64,000 nt of DNA from Bacillota bacterium (lineage in GTDB: Bacteria; Bacillota; Clostridia; Christensenellales; SZUA-584): positions 163,181 to 227,180 of the forward strand of contig JAEZKQ010000004.1 of assembly GCA_023436115.1 (NCBI GenBank), given 5' to 3'. The notes below the pieces were generated by a model. That model made no database searches. It was not told the origin of the DNA and worked only from the letters and a program-made list of their open reading frames with translations. Position numbers and translations under genes: made by a program. Below are positions 35,623 to 44,928 of the stretch, piece after piece (within the stretch, counting starts at the first letter, position 1; every line of letters starts with the position of its first letter).

Positions 35623-36318
35623 TTACCTTCTGCCACCGAAATTATCACCGCCCATATTGCCCATATTGCCCATGTTGCCCATAAATTTAAACATATCTTC
35701 TGGTTTAAAATTCTTCATCGATCCCATCATACGCATCATATTCTGCATATTGCGGAATTTGTTCTGCTCTTCTTGCGGCATAAACATGGAAAGGGCTTCA
35801 AACATCTGGTCGGGAGACGACATATTCATATTCCGCAGTTTCTCCATTCTGCGCGTCATGCGCTCGAAATTTTCCTGCATGCTGGCGGATTGGGCAAGGG
35901 CATTCATCATATTGCGCGTATCCGGATTGGCATAACGGGACAAAACATCAAGCAGGGCTTTTTGCCTTGTGAGGCGTGAAAAAGCATTGAGCCCCGTTCC
36001 GCTGTGAACAGGCGGTACGACAGGAGGGTTGCGGCGGTATTGCTCCGCCATTTGCCGTGCGTTGAAAATACTATGTATGGCTTCCCTATCGCTTGCGCTT
36101 ACAAGAGGCTCTATGTTCTTGAGCATTTCCATCATCGTCTGGGGCTTCATACCGTCTTTTAGCGTCATCGACAAAAGAAAACTCAGCTCGGGCGTGAAAG
36201 ATGCATTCCTTATGATATCGCCATATGCGGCCGTTTGATCCTGCGGTTCGGGCGGAGGCTGTGGAGTCCTTCGCACTTGGCGCGGGGCAGGACGTGAACC
36301 AAAAGGGAACCTAGGCAT
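35623..36318 (-). CDS. Unknown protein with Met/Asn/Gly-rich tail
   Basis: About 231 residues from the ATG at 36318, which has AAGGAG nine bases upstream; the reading frame extends further up but without a start signal. The N-terminus is basic and Pro-rich (RPAPRQVRRTPQPPPEP). The middle is helical, with MLKNIEPLVSASDREAIHSI. The tail is rich in Met, Phe and Gln and ends in MGNMGNMGNMGGDNFGGRR, a short repeat. No membrane segment or signal peptide. It is divergent from the 36512 gene, which has a similar helix pair. I do not recognise a family. Confidence 0.7.
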   Translation of the reverse strand: MPRFPFGSRPAPRQVRRTPQPPPEPQDQTAAYGDIIRNASFTPELSFLLSMTLKDGMKPQTMMEMLKNIEPLVSASDREAIHSIFNARQMAEQYRRNPPVVPPVHSGTGLNAFSRLTRQKALLDVLSRYANPDTRNMMNALAQSASMQENFERMTRRMEKLRNMNMSSPDQMFEALSMFMPQEEQNKFRNMQNMMRMMGSMKNFKPEDMFKFMGNMGNMGNMGGDNFGGRR

Positions 36319-36511
36319 TTTAAGCGTCTCCTTTTCATGATTTCTTCTATCATCGTATGCAAAAGAAGCGGCCCCTGTGCACAAAGCGGTCTTCGGTGAA
36401 TATAAATGTATTAGCCCGAGTCTCGGCTACAGGAGGCGTATGCCATTCTTACAAACAAACGGTTTTGGAAAACGCTACGATTTTTTATACATTAAGGAGG
36501 GACTTAACGGA

Positions 36512-36853
36512 ATGCCTAAGAAGGATTTAAGGCAGATGAAAAAAGATAAACAGAATGAAAGGATCAGCAAGGAAGATTTACGGGAAGCGGCTAAGAAGGT
36601 CAACCTTGATGCCAGCAGTATTCAGGACGACAATATTAAGAGCGTTGAGGAGACTATTGCGCAGTATGAGAATAAGAGCGAAAGTGAGCTGATGAGCGAT
36701 CTGGAACGTATGATTTATCAGGGCCGCAAGGACGGTACGTTTACGGATGAGATGCTCGATGGGTTTATTCAAAATGTGTCGCCGATGCTGGACGATGCGC
36801 AGAGGGAGAGATTGCATAAACTTGCGCGCATGATCAAAATGAACAAGATTTAG
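36512..36853 (+). CDS. Unknown 113-residue helical protein
   Basis: I chose the ATG at 36512 because GGAGGG lies about ten bases upstream; the open frame to 36377 has no start signal. The protein is very basic at the N-terminus (MPKKDLRQMKKDKQNE), then acidic and helical, ending with ERLHKLARMIKMNKI. Its segment MLDGFIQNVSPMLDDAQRERLHKL resembles MLKNIEPLVSASDREAIHSI of the divergently transcribed neighbour. The pair may work together. No known family was recognised. A terminator follows at 36889. Confidence 0.7.
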   Translation: MPKKDLRQMKKDKQNERISKEDLREAAKKVNLDASSIQDDNIKSVEETIAQYENKSESELMSDLERMIYQGRKDGTFTDEMLDGFIQNVSPMLDDAQRERLHKLARMIKMNKI

Positions 36854-36888
36854 TCTGCTGGGTACATAATCACTTTGCTTCAATCAAC

Positions 36889-36925
36889 AAGCCCGAGGTT
36901 GTTACCGGCGGGCTTCATTTCGTTT
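36889..36925 (+). terminator. Terminator after the 113-residue gene
   Basis: An AAGCCCG/CGGGCTT stem (36889-36895 with 36909-36915) is followed by CATTTCGTTT. The T-tract is interrupted. Confidence 0.65.
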
Positions 36926-37272
36926 ACGAATAAGTAATTTTTTCACTAATCCTATTTTTATAATAACTGCTCCGGTTCTTCCAGTTGGTAATTCTAATTG
37001 GCACATCATTCGTTTTCAAAGACTGTTCATCTTGAACCGAATCAATCGACAGCGTTTTTAAAACAGTAGGATGCTTCATCTGCTATCCGTTTCACTGTGC
37101 GCTTCATAATTATAATTCCTACAACGATGTCAATGATAACATAAAATTAACATCATAGGTTATCCTTGAGCGTAAACTGACAACTTATGTCAACTTTGAA
37201 CCCGCCTTCTGCCAACTCTAACGTTTGTCACGCTTGATAATATAATATATAGTGTGATTTCGTTTTACCGTA

Positions 37273-37281
37273 TGGTATAAT
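37273..37281 (+). promoter_or_regulatory. Extended -10 promoter of murG
   Basis: TGGTATAAT is an extended -10 box (TGn plus consensus TATAAT) about 30 bases before the murG start. No good -35 is visible, as often with extended -10 promoters. Confidence 0.6.
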
Positions 37282-37309
37282 GCAAAAAGATTACGGAGAG
37301 GATTAATAT

Positions 37310-38374
37310 ATGAGCAAAACAATCGTGCTGACGGGCGGCGGAACGGCCGGCCATGTGACGCCGAATTTGGCATTAATTCCAAAGCTAAAGCTGATGGGTT
37401 ACCGTATCGAGTACATAGGAACAAAGAACGGCATGGAAAGACAGATCATTGAAACCACCGATGTGCCTTATCATATGATCAGCGCCGGAAAGTTGCGGCG
37501 ATATTTCAGCCTCAAGAACCTTACCGATCCTGCAAAGATACTCGCCGGGTATATGCAGGCCAAGCGCATTCTCAAAAAAATAAAACCCAGCGTCGTTTTC
37601 TCCAAGGGCGGTTTTGTGAGCGTGCCTGTCGTTTTCGCGGCTAACAGACTGGGTATTCCCGTGGTGCTGCATGAATCGGACTATACGCCGGGCCTTGCCA
37701 ACAGGCTTTGTATACCGCGTGCCGATAAAGTATGCGTGGCGTTTGAGTCGACACTAAAGCATATACCCGATGGTAAGGGCGTTTATACCGGACTGCCCAT
37801 CAGGGTCGAGCTTTTTCACGGTGATAAACAGCGTGCGTGCTCGCTGTGCGGATTCTCGGGCAAAAAACCGGTTCTGCTTGTCATGGGCGGCAGCCTGGGT
37901 GCTCAGGCTATTAATGATGTGCTGGATACCGTTATGCCGCAGCTCACAGAGCGTTTTGACGTGATGCATATACGCGGCAAGGAAAACCTCGCGTGCGGAT
38001 TTCTGCCATGCGGCTGCAAACAGTTCGGCTTTGTGGATAATGAGCTTGCAGACCTTTATGCCGCTGCCGATATCATGCTGTCCCGCGCGGGCGCGACAGC
38101 GGTATTCGAAATACTCGCACTGACAATACCGGCGCTGCTTGTACCGCTGCCAAAAGCGACAAGCCGGGGCGATCAGGTGCTCAATGCGCAGTATTTTGAG
38201 AAACAGGGCTTTTCGCATGTGCTGCCTCAGGAGGAACTCACGGGAGAGACGCTTCTTAATGCTATAGATGCGCTGTATCAGGACGCTGATAATTTGCGCG
38301 AACGGATGAAACGCGAGAATGCCGCGGATGCCGCAGACGTTGTGGCGAAAGTGATAGCCGATGTCTCAAAATGA
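37310..38374 (+). CDS. murG: UDP-N-acetylglucosamine-N-acetylmuramyl transferase MurG
   Basis: A 354-residue GT-B glycosyltransferase. The glycine-rich loop GGGTAGHVTPN is at the start, KGGFVSVP in the middle of the N-terminal domain, GGSLGAQAIND opens the C-terminal domain, and SRAGATAVFEI plus PKATSRGDQ bind UDP-GlcNAc. It makes lipid II from lipid I at the inner face of the membrane. Unusually it is not in a division/cell-wall cluster here: it overlaps a HEAT-methyltransferase gene by 14 bases. It could be a second murG copy, which the window cannot show. Confidence 0.93.
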   Translation: MSKTIVLTGGGTAGHVTPNLALIPKLKLMGYRIEYIGTKNGMERQIIETTDVPYHMISAGKLRRYFSLKNLTDPAKILAGYMQAKRILKKIKPSVVFSKGGFVSVPVVFAANRLGIPVVLHESDYTPGLANRLCIPRADKVCVAFESTLKHIPDGKGVYTGLPIRVELFHGDKQRACSLCGFSGKKPVLLVMGGSLGAQAINDVLDTVMPQLTERFDVMHIRGKENLACGFLPCGCKQFGFVDNELADLYAAADIMLSRAGATAVFEILALTIPALLVPLPKATSRGDQVLNAQYFEKQGFSHVLPQEELTGETLLNAIDALYQDADNLRERMKRENAADAADVVAKVIADVSK

Positions 38375-39830
38375 TGCGCTGACGGCGCGGCTAAAACGAT
38401 ATATGACCGAATCCGGCGAGCGTGCCAAACAGACGATGGAGGCCATTCTAGAGCTGCCCAACGCGACTCGCCGTATTTACGGCATGGTATTTGGCGATAA
38501 TCAGCGTGCCGCGCTTAAAGCACTCGCCGATATCGCCAAGAAAAAAGCGGGAAAAGAAGAGCTTAAGTCTCTTGTGATGCGGGATGTTGATGCGCTAATC
38601 AAAATAGAAGACGACAAGGCTCGCAAATCTGTTTACAAGCTGATCGGTTTGTGCGCACCCGATGCCTGTGCCGTCAAGCTTGCTCAGGCGCTCAAAAATG
38701 AAAAGACGCGATATGTCCGGCCTTCCATCATTTTGGCACTGGGCAACACCAAGACACCCGAACGCTTCTTAAAGAACTACGTGATTGAGCCGGGCGAGCC
38801 AAAGCATATGGAGGCCGAGCGTGACGCGCTTAAAAAAGCGCTGGGGAAAGCGGCAGCTCCGCAAAAAGAACTGGGTGCTTTGCATCTGCCGGAATGGTGC
38901 ACGCTCACGAGTATCAAAAAGAGCGTACTGATTGACGAAATTAACGCCAAGGGTGGTACGTTTCGGTATTCGCCCATTAAGCGCGCTGTTGAGGTTCCCA
39001 CGTCGATAATAGCCAACCTTCGTTGCTATGAAGACGCGCTCTATGATGTGGGAGAGGGCCGCGCTTATGAAGCTGTGGCCAAGGCGCTCGACGCCATTGG
39101 CTTAAGAGGACAGAATTTTCGTATCGAAGCGGGGGGGCTGCTGCCCGAAAAACGGCGTGATGCCATTCGTGCCGTTTCGGCCGGTTTATCGCCCTTTGGT
39201 TATACGGACAATCCCTCGGCTTATGCTTTCGAGCTGCGTCTGCTCAGCGGCAAGATCTATGCCGTATTTCCCGACAACCGGTTTGACTACCGCAAGCAAT
39301 CCATACCGGCCAGCATCAATCCCGTGACGGCGGCCAGTATTATGCGGCTTTGCGATACATATATGCGTGAGGGTGCCAGTGTGCTTGATCCCTTTTGCGG
39401 CAGCGGAACCATGCTGATTGAGCGGTCGTATTTAAAGAGGGCGGGTTCTCTGGTGGGCGTGGATATATCGTCTCAGGCGATAAAAGCCGCCATTGAGAAC
39501 AGACGGGCCAGCGGCCTGAAAATCGCGCTGATACACGGTGATATTCTGGGGTATGGCGCGGCGCGATACGACGAAGTGATTGCCAATATGCCCTTTGGCC
39601 TGCGTGTATCCGGGCATGAATCCAATTTAAAACTTTATGCAGCTTTTTCGGACAAGCTGCTCACATTATTGAATGACGGCGGCTATGCGTTTTTACTCAC
39701 TCAGGAAAAGAAGCTGCTGCGTGACGAGATTAGCAAGAGACCCGCGCTGAGTATCATACACACTGAGAATTTTGAATCGGGCGGGTTGTGCCCAACACTG
39801 TTCATTATACAAAAGGAGCAAATGCAATGA
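38361..39830 (+). CDS. RNA methyltransferase of the RlmL/TrmN type fused to N-terminal HEAT-like repeats
   Basis: A 489-residue protein. Residues about 1-165 are helical hairpins of HEAT character (ALKALADIAKKKAG, RPSIILALGNTKTPERFL). A middle region (about 170-310) looks like the THUMP/ferredoxin-like part of guanine-N2 methyltransferases. The C-terminal Rossmann domain has motif I DPFCGSGTM, then VGVDIS, and NMPFGLR as a variant of the catalytic N/D-PP-F/Y motif. It probably methylates rRNA or tRNA using SAM. It starts inside the 3' end of murG and overlaps the next kinase gene by ATGA, so the three genes are translationally coupled. Confidence 0.8.
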   Translation: MSQNDALTARLKRYMTESGERAKQTMEAILELPNATRRIYGMVFGDNQRAALKALADIAKKKAGKEELKSLVMRDVDALIKIEDDKARKSVYKLIGLCAPDACAVKLAQALKNEKTRYVRPSIILALGNTKTPERFLKNYVIEPGEPKHMEAERDALKKALGKAAAPQKELGALHLPEWCTLTSIKKSVLIDEINAKGGTFRYSPIKRAVEVPTSIIANLRCYEDALYDVGEGRAYEAVAKALDAIGLRGQNFRIEAGGLLPEKRRDAIRAVSAGLSPFGYTDNPSAYAFELRLLSGKIYAVFPDNRFDYRKQSIPASINPVTAASIMRLCDTYMREGASVLDPFCGSGTMLIERSYLKRAGSLVGVDISSQAIKAAIENRRASGLKIALIHGDILGYGAARYDEVIANMPFGLRVSGHESNLKLYAAFSDKLLTLLNDGGYAFLLTQEKKLLRDEISKRPALSIIHTENFESGGLCPTLFIIQKEQMQ

Positions 39831-40780
39831 ACGATTTTTTGACATTTGGAGAGCTTCTGATTGATTTTACACCATCGGGAGAACAGGGAGGCCAAAAGCT
39901 ATTCATGCAAAACGCAGGGGGTGCGGTAGCGAATGTGGCTGTGGCGATGGCGAGCTTTGGTATCTCTTCCGCTTATATGGGCATGGTGGGAAATGATGCA
40001 TTCGGAAAGTATCTCTCCGATGTGCTTAAAAACAAGGGCGTTGATATATCGGGGCTTATTATGTCGGACACATATAACACCACGCTGGCGTTTGTTCATT
40101 TGTTCCCCAATGGGGACAGAGACTTCTCGTTCTACAGGAAACCCGGTGCGGATATTATGTTCAGCGAAGACTTGCTGGATAAAGAGGCGATACGCGGTGC
40201 GCGCATATTCCATATCGGTTCGCTTTCCATGACGGATGAACCCTCGCGAACCGCGACGCTTAAGGCGCTGGACATAGCGAAGGATGCCGGGGTTACCATA
40301 TCATATGACCCGAATTACCGCGCACCGCTCTGGAAGGATGAACAGACGGCCAAAGAATTCATGACGAAAGGCTTTGAGTACGCCGACATCTTAAAAATAT
40401 CAGATAACGAGATCGATTTCCTTTATGGAAAAATGCCGTATGAGGAAGCGGCAAAAATGCTCGTAGACCGCGGGATCAAGCTTGTGTTTATCACCATGGG
40501 CAGAGAGGGCGCCGTTTATGCGAACGCAGCGGGCGTCGGGCAGGCCAAGGGTTTTGCGGCGAAGGCTGTAGACGCGACAGGCGCGGGAGACTGCTTCACC
40601 GGCGGGGTTCTGTCTCAGTTCTTAAAAAGCGGCAAGACGCTGGAGGAATTAACGCTGGATGATATTGCGGGCTTCGCCCGGTTTGCAAACGCGGCGGCAT
40701 CGGTCTGCGTAGAGAGCAAGGGCGGTATTCCTTCCATACCCAGCATGGGGCAGGTGGCGCACAGGATGAAAAACGAATAG
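39827..40780 (+). CDS. PfkB-family carbohydrate kinase (fructokinase-like)
   Basis: A ribokinase-fold kinase of about 317 residues. FGELLIDFTP and NAGGAVANVAVA are at the start, SYDPNYRAPLW in the middle, and the catalytic DATGAGDCFTGG near the C-terminus. The pattern is closest to fructokinases, but substrate choice within the family is not readable. The ATG overlaps the methyltransferase stop (ATGA) and has AAAGGAG upstream; an in-frame start at 39788 would lie deep in the previous gene. It is the last gene of the murG operon, followed by a hairpin terminator. Confidence 0.9.
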   Translation: MNDFLTFGELLIDFTPSGEQGGQKLFMQNAGGAVANVAVAMASFGISSAYMGMVGNDAFGKYLSDVLKNKGVDISGLIMSDTYNTTLAFVHLFPNGDRDFSFYRKPGADIMFSEDLLDKEAIRGARIFHIGSLSMTDEPSRTATLKALDIAKDAGVTISYDPNYRAPLWKDEQTAKEFMTKGFEYADILKISDNEIDFLYGKMPYEEAAKMLVDRGIKLVFITMGREGAVYANAAGVGQAKGFAAKAVDATGAGDCFTGGVLSQFLKSGKTLEELTLDDIAGFARFANAAASVCVESKGGIPSIPSMGQVAHRMKNE

Positions 40781-40788
40781 AAAATGAA

Positions 40789-40827
40789 AGCGGGCCTTTA
40801 TCAAAAATGATAACGGCCCGTTGCTTT
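40789..40827 (+). terminator. Terminator-like hairpin after the kinase gene
   Basis: A CGGGCC/GGCCCG stem (40791-40796 with 40815-40820), extended inward by TTATC/GATAA pairing, is followed by TTGCTTT. The T-tract is weak. Confidence 0.6.
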
Positions 40828-40841
40828 ACCGACCTGAAGAG

Positions 40842-40888
40842 CACGCTTTTTTGCGCGTGGCCCTGGAGTTAGCGAAGAGTTTGAGGGC
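40842..40888. repeat. Pair of small hairpin elements upstream of the guaB promoter
   Basis: Two adjacent dyads: CACGC/GCGTG (40842-40859) and GCCCT/AGGGC (40860-40888), the latter enclosing GGAGTTAGCGAAGAGTTTG. Similar but not identical structured sequence occurs before purM and purH. Confidence 0.4.
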
Positions 40889-40892
40889 GTGG

Positions 40893-40921
40893 TTGACAAC
40901 GTGCGGCGAAGCATTTAATAT
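40893..40921 (+). promoter_or_regulatory. Promoter for guaB-guaA
   Basis: TTGACA (40893-40898), exactly 17 bases, then TAATAT (40916-40921), 40 bases before the guaB start. I see no purine riboswitch between the promoter and the gene. Confidence 0.8.
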
Positions 40922-40961
40922 TGTGAAAAGTCTACTAATTTGCTGAAAGGCGGTTTTTCAT

Positions 40962-42419
40962 ATGCAGATTCCACAGATTCAGGAAGGGCTCACGTTTGAC
41001 GATGTGTTGCTCATACCGCAGAAGAGCGTCCTTGTGCCATCCGAGATTTCCGTTAAAACACGGCTCACAAAGACGGTATCGCTTAATATTCCGCTGCTGA
41101 GCGCGGCGATGGATACGGTGACGGAGGCCAGGCTTGCCATTGCGCTGGCGCGTGAAGGCGGCGTGGGCATTATCCATAAGAACATGACCATCGAGGAACA
41201 GGCAGCCAATGTGGACAAGGTCAAAAGAAGCGAACATGGCGTGATCACAGATCCGTTTTCGCTCTCGCCCGAGCACCTCATATCCGATGCAAACGCGCTG
41301 ATGGAGCGTTACAGGATATCCGGTGTACCGATCACCAAGGAAGGTAAGCTTGTCGGCATACTCACCAACAGGGATCTGCGCTTTGAAACAGATTACACAC
41401 GAAAAATCAGTGAGGTCATGACCACAAAAAATCTCGTCACCGCGCCTATCGGAACCACACTGGCGCAGGCGCAGGAGATACTCCGGCAGCATAAAATCGA
41501 AAAGCTTCCGCTTGTGGATGAAGCGGGTATGCTAAAAGGGCTCATCACAATCAAGGATATCGAAAAAGCCATACAATATCCGCATAGCGCCAAGGATTCA
41601 AACGGCCGTTTGCTCGCAGGCGCGGCGCTCGGCGTATCGCAGGATACCATGGAACGCGCTGCTGCGTTGGTGGATGCCAAGGTGGACATCGTGACCATTG
41701 ATTCGGCGCATGGACACTCTAAAAATGTTCTTGAAGTGGTGGAAAAAATAAAGTCAGTATATCCTCAGATACAGGTTATCGCTGGCAACGTGGCCACACC
41801 CGAAGGCACGGTTGATCTAATCAAAGCAGGTGCGGACTGCGTCAAAGTGGGTATGGGCCCCGGCTCCATCTGCACCACGCGCGTGATCGCGGGTATTGGT
41901 GTGCCCCAGTTTACAGCGGTCATGCAGTGCGCTCAGGCCGCTGCAAAATATGATATTCCAATCATTGCGGATGGTGGTATCAAATTCTCGGGCGATATCA
42001 CGAAGGCGCTCGCCGCGGGCGCTCATGCTGTCATGATCGGCAGCCTGTTCGCAGGTACGGAAGAGAGCCCCGGAGACACGGAAATCTATCAAGGCCGCAG
42101 CTTTAAGGTGTATCGCGGTATGGGCTCGCTGGCGGCGATGCAAAAAGGCAGCAAAGACAGGTATTTTCAGGAGAAGGCGGACAAGCTGGTGCCTGAAGGC
42201 GTGGAAGGCCGTGTGCCGTTTAAAGGGCCGCTGAGCGACACGGTATTTCAGATGGTCGGCGGTTTAAAATCGGGTATGGGCTATTGCGGTTCAGCCAATT
42301 TGGAAGAGTTGCGTAAGAACGCGAAGTTTGTGAAGATCACGGGCGCGGGTCTCACAGAGAATCATCCGCATGATATATACATTACAAAAGAAGCGCCAAA
42401 CTATACGGGAAGGTCATAA
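40962..42419 (+). CDS. guaB: Inosine-5'-monophosphate dehydrogenase
   Basis: A 485-residue IMPDH. The (beta/alpha)8 barrel is interrupted by two CBS domains (about 95-205), the catalytic Cys304 is in GSICTTR, and the flap region contains GYCGSANL. It oxidises IMP to XMP, the first step toward GMP, with NAD+. The CBS pair normally binds adenine/guanine nucleotides for allosteric control. GuaA follows six bases later, so the whole GMP branch is co-transcribed. The GCTGAAAGG ribosome binding region precedes the ATG. Confidence 0.98.
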   Translation: MQIPQIQEGLTFDDVLLIPQKSVLVPSEISVKTRLTKTVSLNIPLLSAAMDTVTEARLAIALAREGGVGIIHKNMTIEEQAANVDKVKRSEHGVITDPFSLSPEHLISDANALMERYRISGVPITKEGKLVGILTNRDLRFETDYTRKISEVMTTKNLVTAPIGTTLAQAQEILRQHKIEKLPLVDEAGMLKGLITIKDIEKAIQYPHSAKDSNGRLLAGAALGVSQDTMERAAALVDAKVDIVTIDSAHGHSKNVLEVVEKIKSVYPQIQVIAGNVATPEGTVDLIKAGADCVKVGMGPGSICTTRVIAGIGVPQFTAVMQCAQAAAKYDIPIIADGGIKFSGDITKALAAGAHAVMIGSLFAGTEESPGDTEIYQGRSFKVYRGMGSLAAMQKGSKDRYFQEKADKLVPEGVEGRVPFKGPLSDTVFQMVGGLKSGMGYCGSANLEELRKNAKFVKITGAGLTENHPHDIYITKEAPNYTGRS

Positions 42420-42425
42420 AGACAA

Positions 42426-43958
42426 GTGAGAGAGACGATATTAGTACTGGATTTTGGTGGACAATATAACCAACTGATCGCACGGCGCGTTCGTGATCTG
42501 CGTGTCTACGCGGAGATTCTGCCGTACGATGCACCGCTGGAAAAAATCATGGAATATAAGCCTATCGGTATCATATTTACGGGTGGCCCCGCTTCCGTGA
42601 CGGACGAGGACGCCCCTAAATGTGATGAACGTTTATTTGATGCGGGTATTCCGATATTGGGCATCTGCTACGGCAGCCAGCTCATAAGCAGTATGCTGGG
42701 CGGCAGTGTGAAAAAGGCCGACAGGCGCGAATACGGCAAAACGAATATTCGTTATAACACGCAATGCCCGTTGTTCGCGGGGCTGGATGAGGATGCGGTT
42801 TGCTGGATGAGCCACACCTATTATGTGGATGCACCGCCCCAAGGCTTTACTGTTGCCGCATCGACACAAAGCTGCGAAGTGGCGGCTTTTTGTGACGAGG
42901 TGCGCGGTCTTTACGGCGTGCAGTTTCATCCCGAAGTTGTGCATACGGACTTTGGCAACGAGATACTTAAAAACTTCCTATATAACGTTTGCCATGCCAA
43001 CAGCGGCTGGACAATGGAGAATTACGTGGACACAGCCGTGGCAGATATTCGGCGACGCGTGGGGGATGGGCGCGTATTGCTCGGGCTTTCGGGCGGCGTG
43101 GATTCCTCTGTGGCGGCGGTGTTGCTCGACAAAGCGATAGGCAACCGTTTGACATGCATATTTGTGGATCACGGCTTGCTGCGAAAAGATGAAGCGAAAC
43201 AGGTGAAAGAGGTTTTTTCGGGTTCATACGATATGAACCTCGTTTGTGTGGACGCATCCGACCGTTTTCTTACAAAGCTTGCGGGCGTGACCGAGCCGGA
43301 AAAGAAGCGCAAGATCATCGGAGAAGAGTTTATCCGCGTGTTTGAGGAAGAAGCGGCTAAAATCGGCACCGTGGATTTTCTTGCTCAGGGCACTATTTAT
43401 CCTGATGTTATCGAATCGGGCAAGGGGCACGCGGCGGTGATTAAGAGCCATCACAACGTGGGCGGGTTGCCCGATGCCGTGGATTTTAAGGAGATCATCG
43501 AGCCGCTGCGAGAGTTGTTTAAAGACGAAGTGAGAGCGCTGGGAGAAGCGCTGGGTATGCCGCATCATATCGTGTGGCGGCAGCCATTCCCTGGCCCCGG
43601 ACTTGCGATTCGTATCATCGGCGACGTGACACGCGAGAAAGTGCACACATTGCAGCTGGCCGATGCAATTTTCCGCGAGGAGATCGCGCTTAACGGCCTG
43701 GACTCGGAAATTTGGCAGTACTTCGCGGTACTGACCAACATGCGCAGCGTGGGCGTGATGGGCGACGAGAGGACCTACGATCATACGATCGCGCTGCGTG
43801 CCGTGACGAGCGTAGACGGCATGACGGCGGACTGGGCGCGTATACCGTATGACGTCATGGAGAAGATAAGCGGCCGCATCATCAACGAGGTGCCGGGCGT
43901 AAACCGCATCTGCTATGATGTAACCTCGAAACCGCCCGCCACGATCGAGTGGGAGTAA
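42426..43958 (+). CDS. guaA: GMP synthase (glutamine-hydrolysing)
   Basis: A 510-residue two-domain enzyme. The class I glutamine amidotransferase has Cys81 in GICYGSQL and FHPEVVHT; the ATP pyrophosphatase domain has LSGGVDSSV; the C-terminal dimerisation domain ends with PPATIEWE. It aminates XMP to GMP. The start is a GTG at 42426, six bases after guaB, with a weak ribosome binding site. A strong terminator lies 100 bases downstream. Confidence 0.98.
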   Translation: MRETILVLDFGGQYNQLIARRVRDLRVYAEILPYDAPLEKIMEYKPIGIIFTGGPASVTDEDAPKCDERLFDAGIPILGICYGSQLISSMLGGSVKKADRREYGKTNIRYNTQCPLFAGLDEDAVCWMSHTYYVDAPPQGFTVAASTQSCEVAAFCDEVRGLYGVQFHPEVVHTDFGNEILKNFLYNVCHANSGWTMENYVDTAVADIRRRVGDGRVLLGLSGGVDSSVAAVLLDKAIGNRLTCIFVDHGLLRKDEAKQVKEVFSGSYDMNLVCVDASDRFLTKLAGVTEPEKKRKIIGEEFIRVFEEEAAKIGTVDFLAQGTIYPDVIESGKGHAAVIKSHHNVGGLPDAVDFKEIIEPLRELFKDEVRALGEALGMPHHIVWRQPFPGPGLAIRIIGDVTREKVHTLQLADAIFREEIALNGLDSEIWQYFAVLTNMRSVGVMGDERTYDHTIALRAVTSVDGMTADWARIPYDVMEKISGRIINEVPGVNRICYDVTSKPPATIEWE

Positions 43959-44057
43959 TTTGAGAAGCGGGGTATAGCCTGCAACCATGCGGCTTTCTAG
44001 TTCATAAAGTGTCTCTGTGGCAATATTATGGCAACGTTGATTTGTATTATTTCATAC

Positions 44058-44098
44058 AAAAGAGCTAATTGATTTTGGGTGTCAGTTAGCTCTTTTTT
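44058..44098 (+). terminator. Terminator of the guaB-guaA operon
   Basis: A perfect ten-base stem AAAGAGCTAA/TTAGCTCTTT (44059-44068 with 44086-44095) with a T-run at its end. Confidence 0.9.
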
Positions 44099-44928
44099 GC
44101 TGTATAGAATTAGTTTTTGTCAGTCTCAGTTAACGCAATCTATCAAAGGAAATATTGTTCTTCGTGGTATTTCAAAAGTGATACTCAATATTTAATATTC
44201 AATATGAGATATTTGAATAATTCTGTGTTATAGCTGTACTCATAGTCCTAAGAGTTACTAAAAAGGCTGACTAATAGAAGATTTAGGAGCTTGCATATAA
44301 TCATCTAACGGTTCAGTTGTTCTTTTCTGTCTCAGGAAGGTTGTGTTATACGGACAAATGTAACCAACATTCTATTGTTTCGTCTTCAGTCATATCAATA
44401 CGACAATTCAGAAGTACCTTTACAAAAGTTTCTTACGGATACCTTGGACATTATAGTTTTGAGGAACTCGGGCATATACGACTTACCAACAATAATTAAC
44501 AAAGGCTGGCAAACATAATATGGGAAAACTTCTTGATGCGTTTTAAAAGTAAAAAATGATTATATTGATGGTATTAATTATATAAATACAAAGAACTACC
44601 AGCGCTTTGACATCCATATTTTTATATGGTAATATAAGAAAAATATCAATACTGAAAGGACATGTTTTGCATGCTTGATCCGATCTATCGCTAGTTTTCA
44701 AATGAGGCATAAACGCTATGGCTATCTTGTTTAGCCTTGGTTTTATTTGACTTTTGAAATTTAGTGAACCGTGGTCAGGTTGTGTGAAAATGCCCTGTTT
44801 GCATGGACACACTGTTTTGGTGTGTTTTTTGTTGGGCTCATTAGCCGCCGGACAAACAAATAGGAGAAATCCATATAACTTTCAAACCACATTTCACGCT
44901 CAAAAATTTTAGAAATGAGGTTGTATTT
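44099..44928. other. AT-rich gap with no convincing gene
   Basis: About 830 bases with composition unlike the purine genes on either side. Only short frames without start signals are present, for example an open stretch from about 44315 to 44508 in one frame and a 60-codon frame in another. I see no protein family in them. A terminator-like hairpin at 44807-44830 shows that something upstream of it may be transcribed, perhaps a remnant or a small RNA. Confidence 0.5.
44807..44830 (+). terminator. Terminator-like hairpin in the AT-rich gap
   Basis: An ACACAC/GTGTGT stem (44807-44812 with 44820-44825) with a seven-base loop and a run of six Ts. No gene directly upstream explains it. Confidence 0.6.

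Larger units (their letters stand above)
36854..37309. other. Intergenic region with terminator and murG promoter
   Basis: Apart from the terminator at 36889-36925 and a promoter at 37273-37281, this AT-rich spacer holds only short reverse-strand frames, the longest 51 codons (37079-36924). That one has no convincing ribosome binding site and I do not call it a gene. Confidence 0.5.

Noticed and set aside
36924..37079. A 51-codon reverse frame between the 113-residue gene and murG
   Set aside because: Weak ribosome binding region, overlaps the terminator region, and no family resemblance.
40922..40961. Purine riboswitch in the guaB leader
   Set aside because: Only about 40 bases separate the promoter from the start codon, too short for an aptamer, and no core motif is visible.
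44317..44499. A 60-codon frame in the AT-rich gap
   Set aside because: No ribosome binding site and no similarity I can recognise; another frame over the same stretch is equally open.
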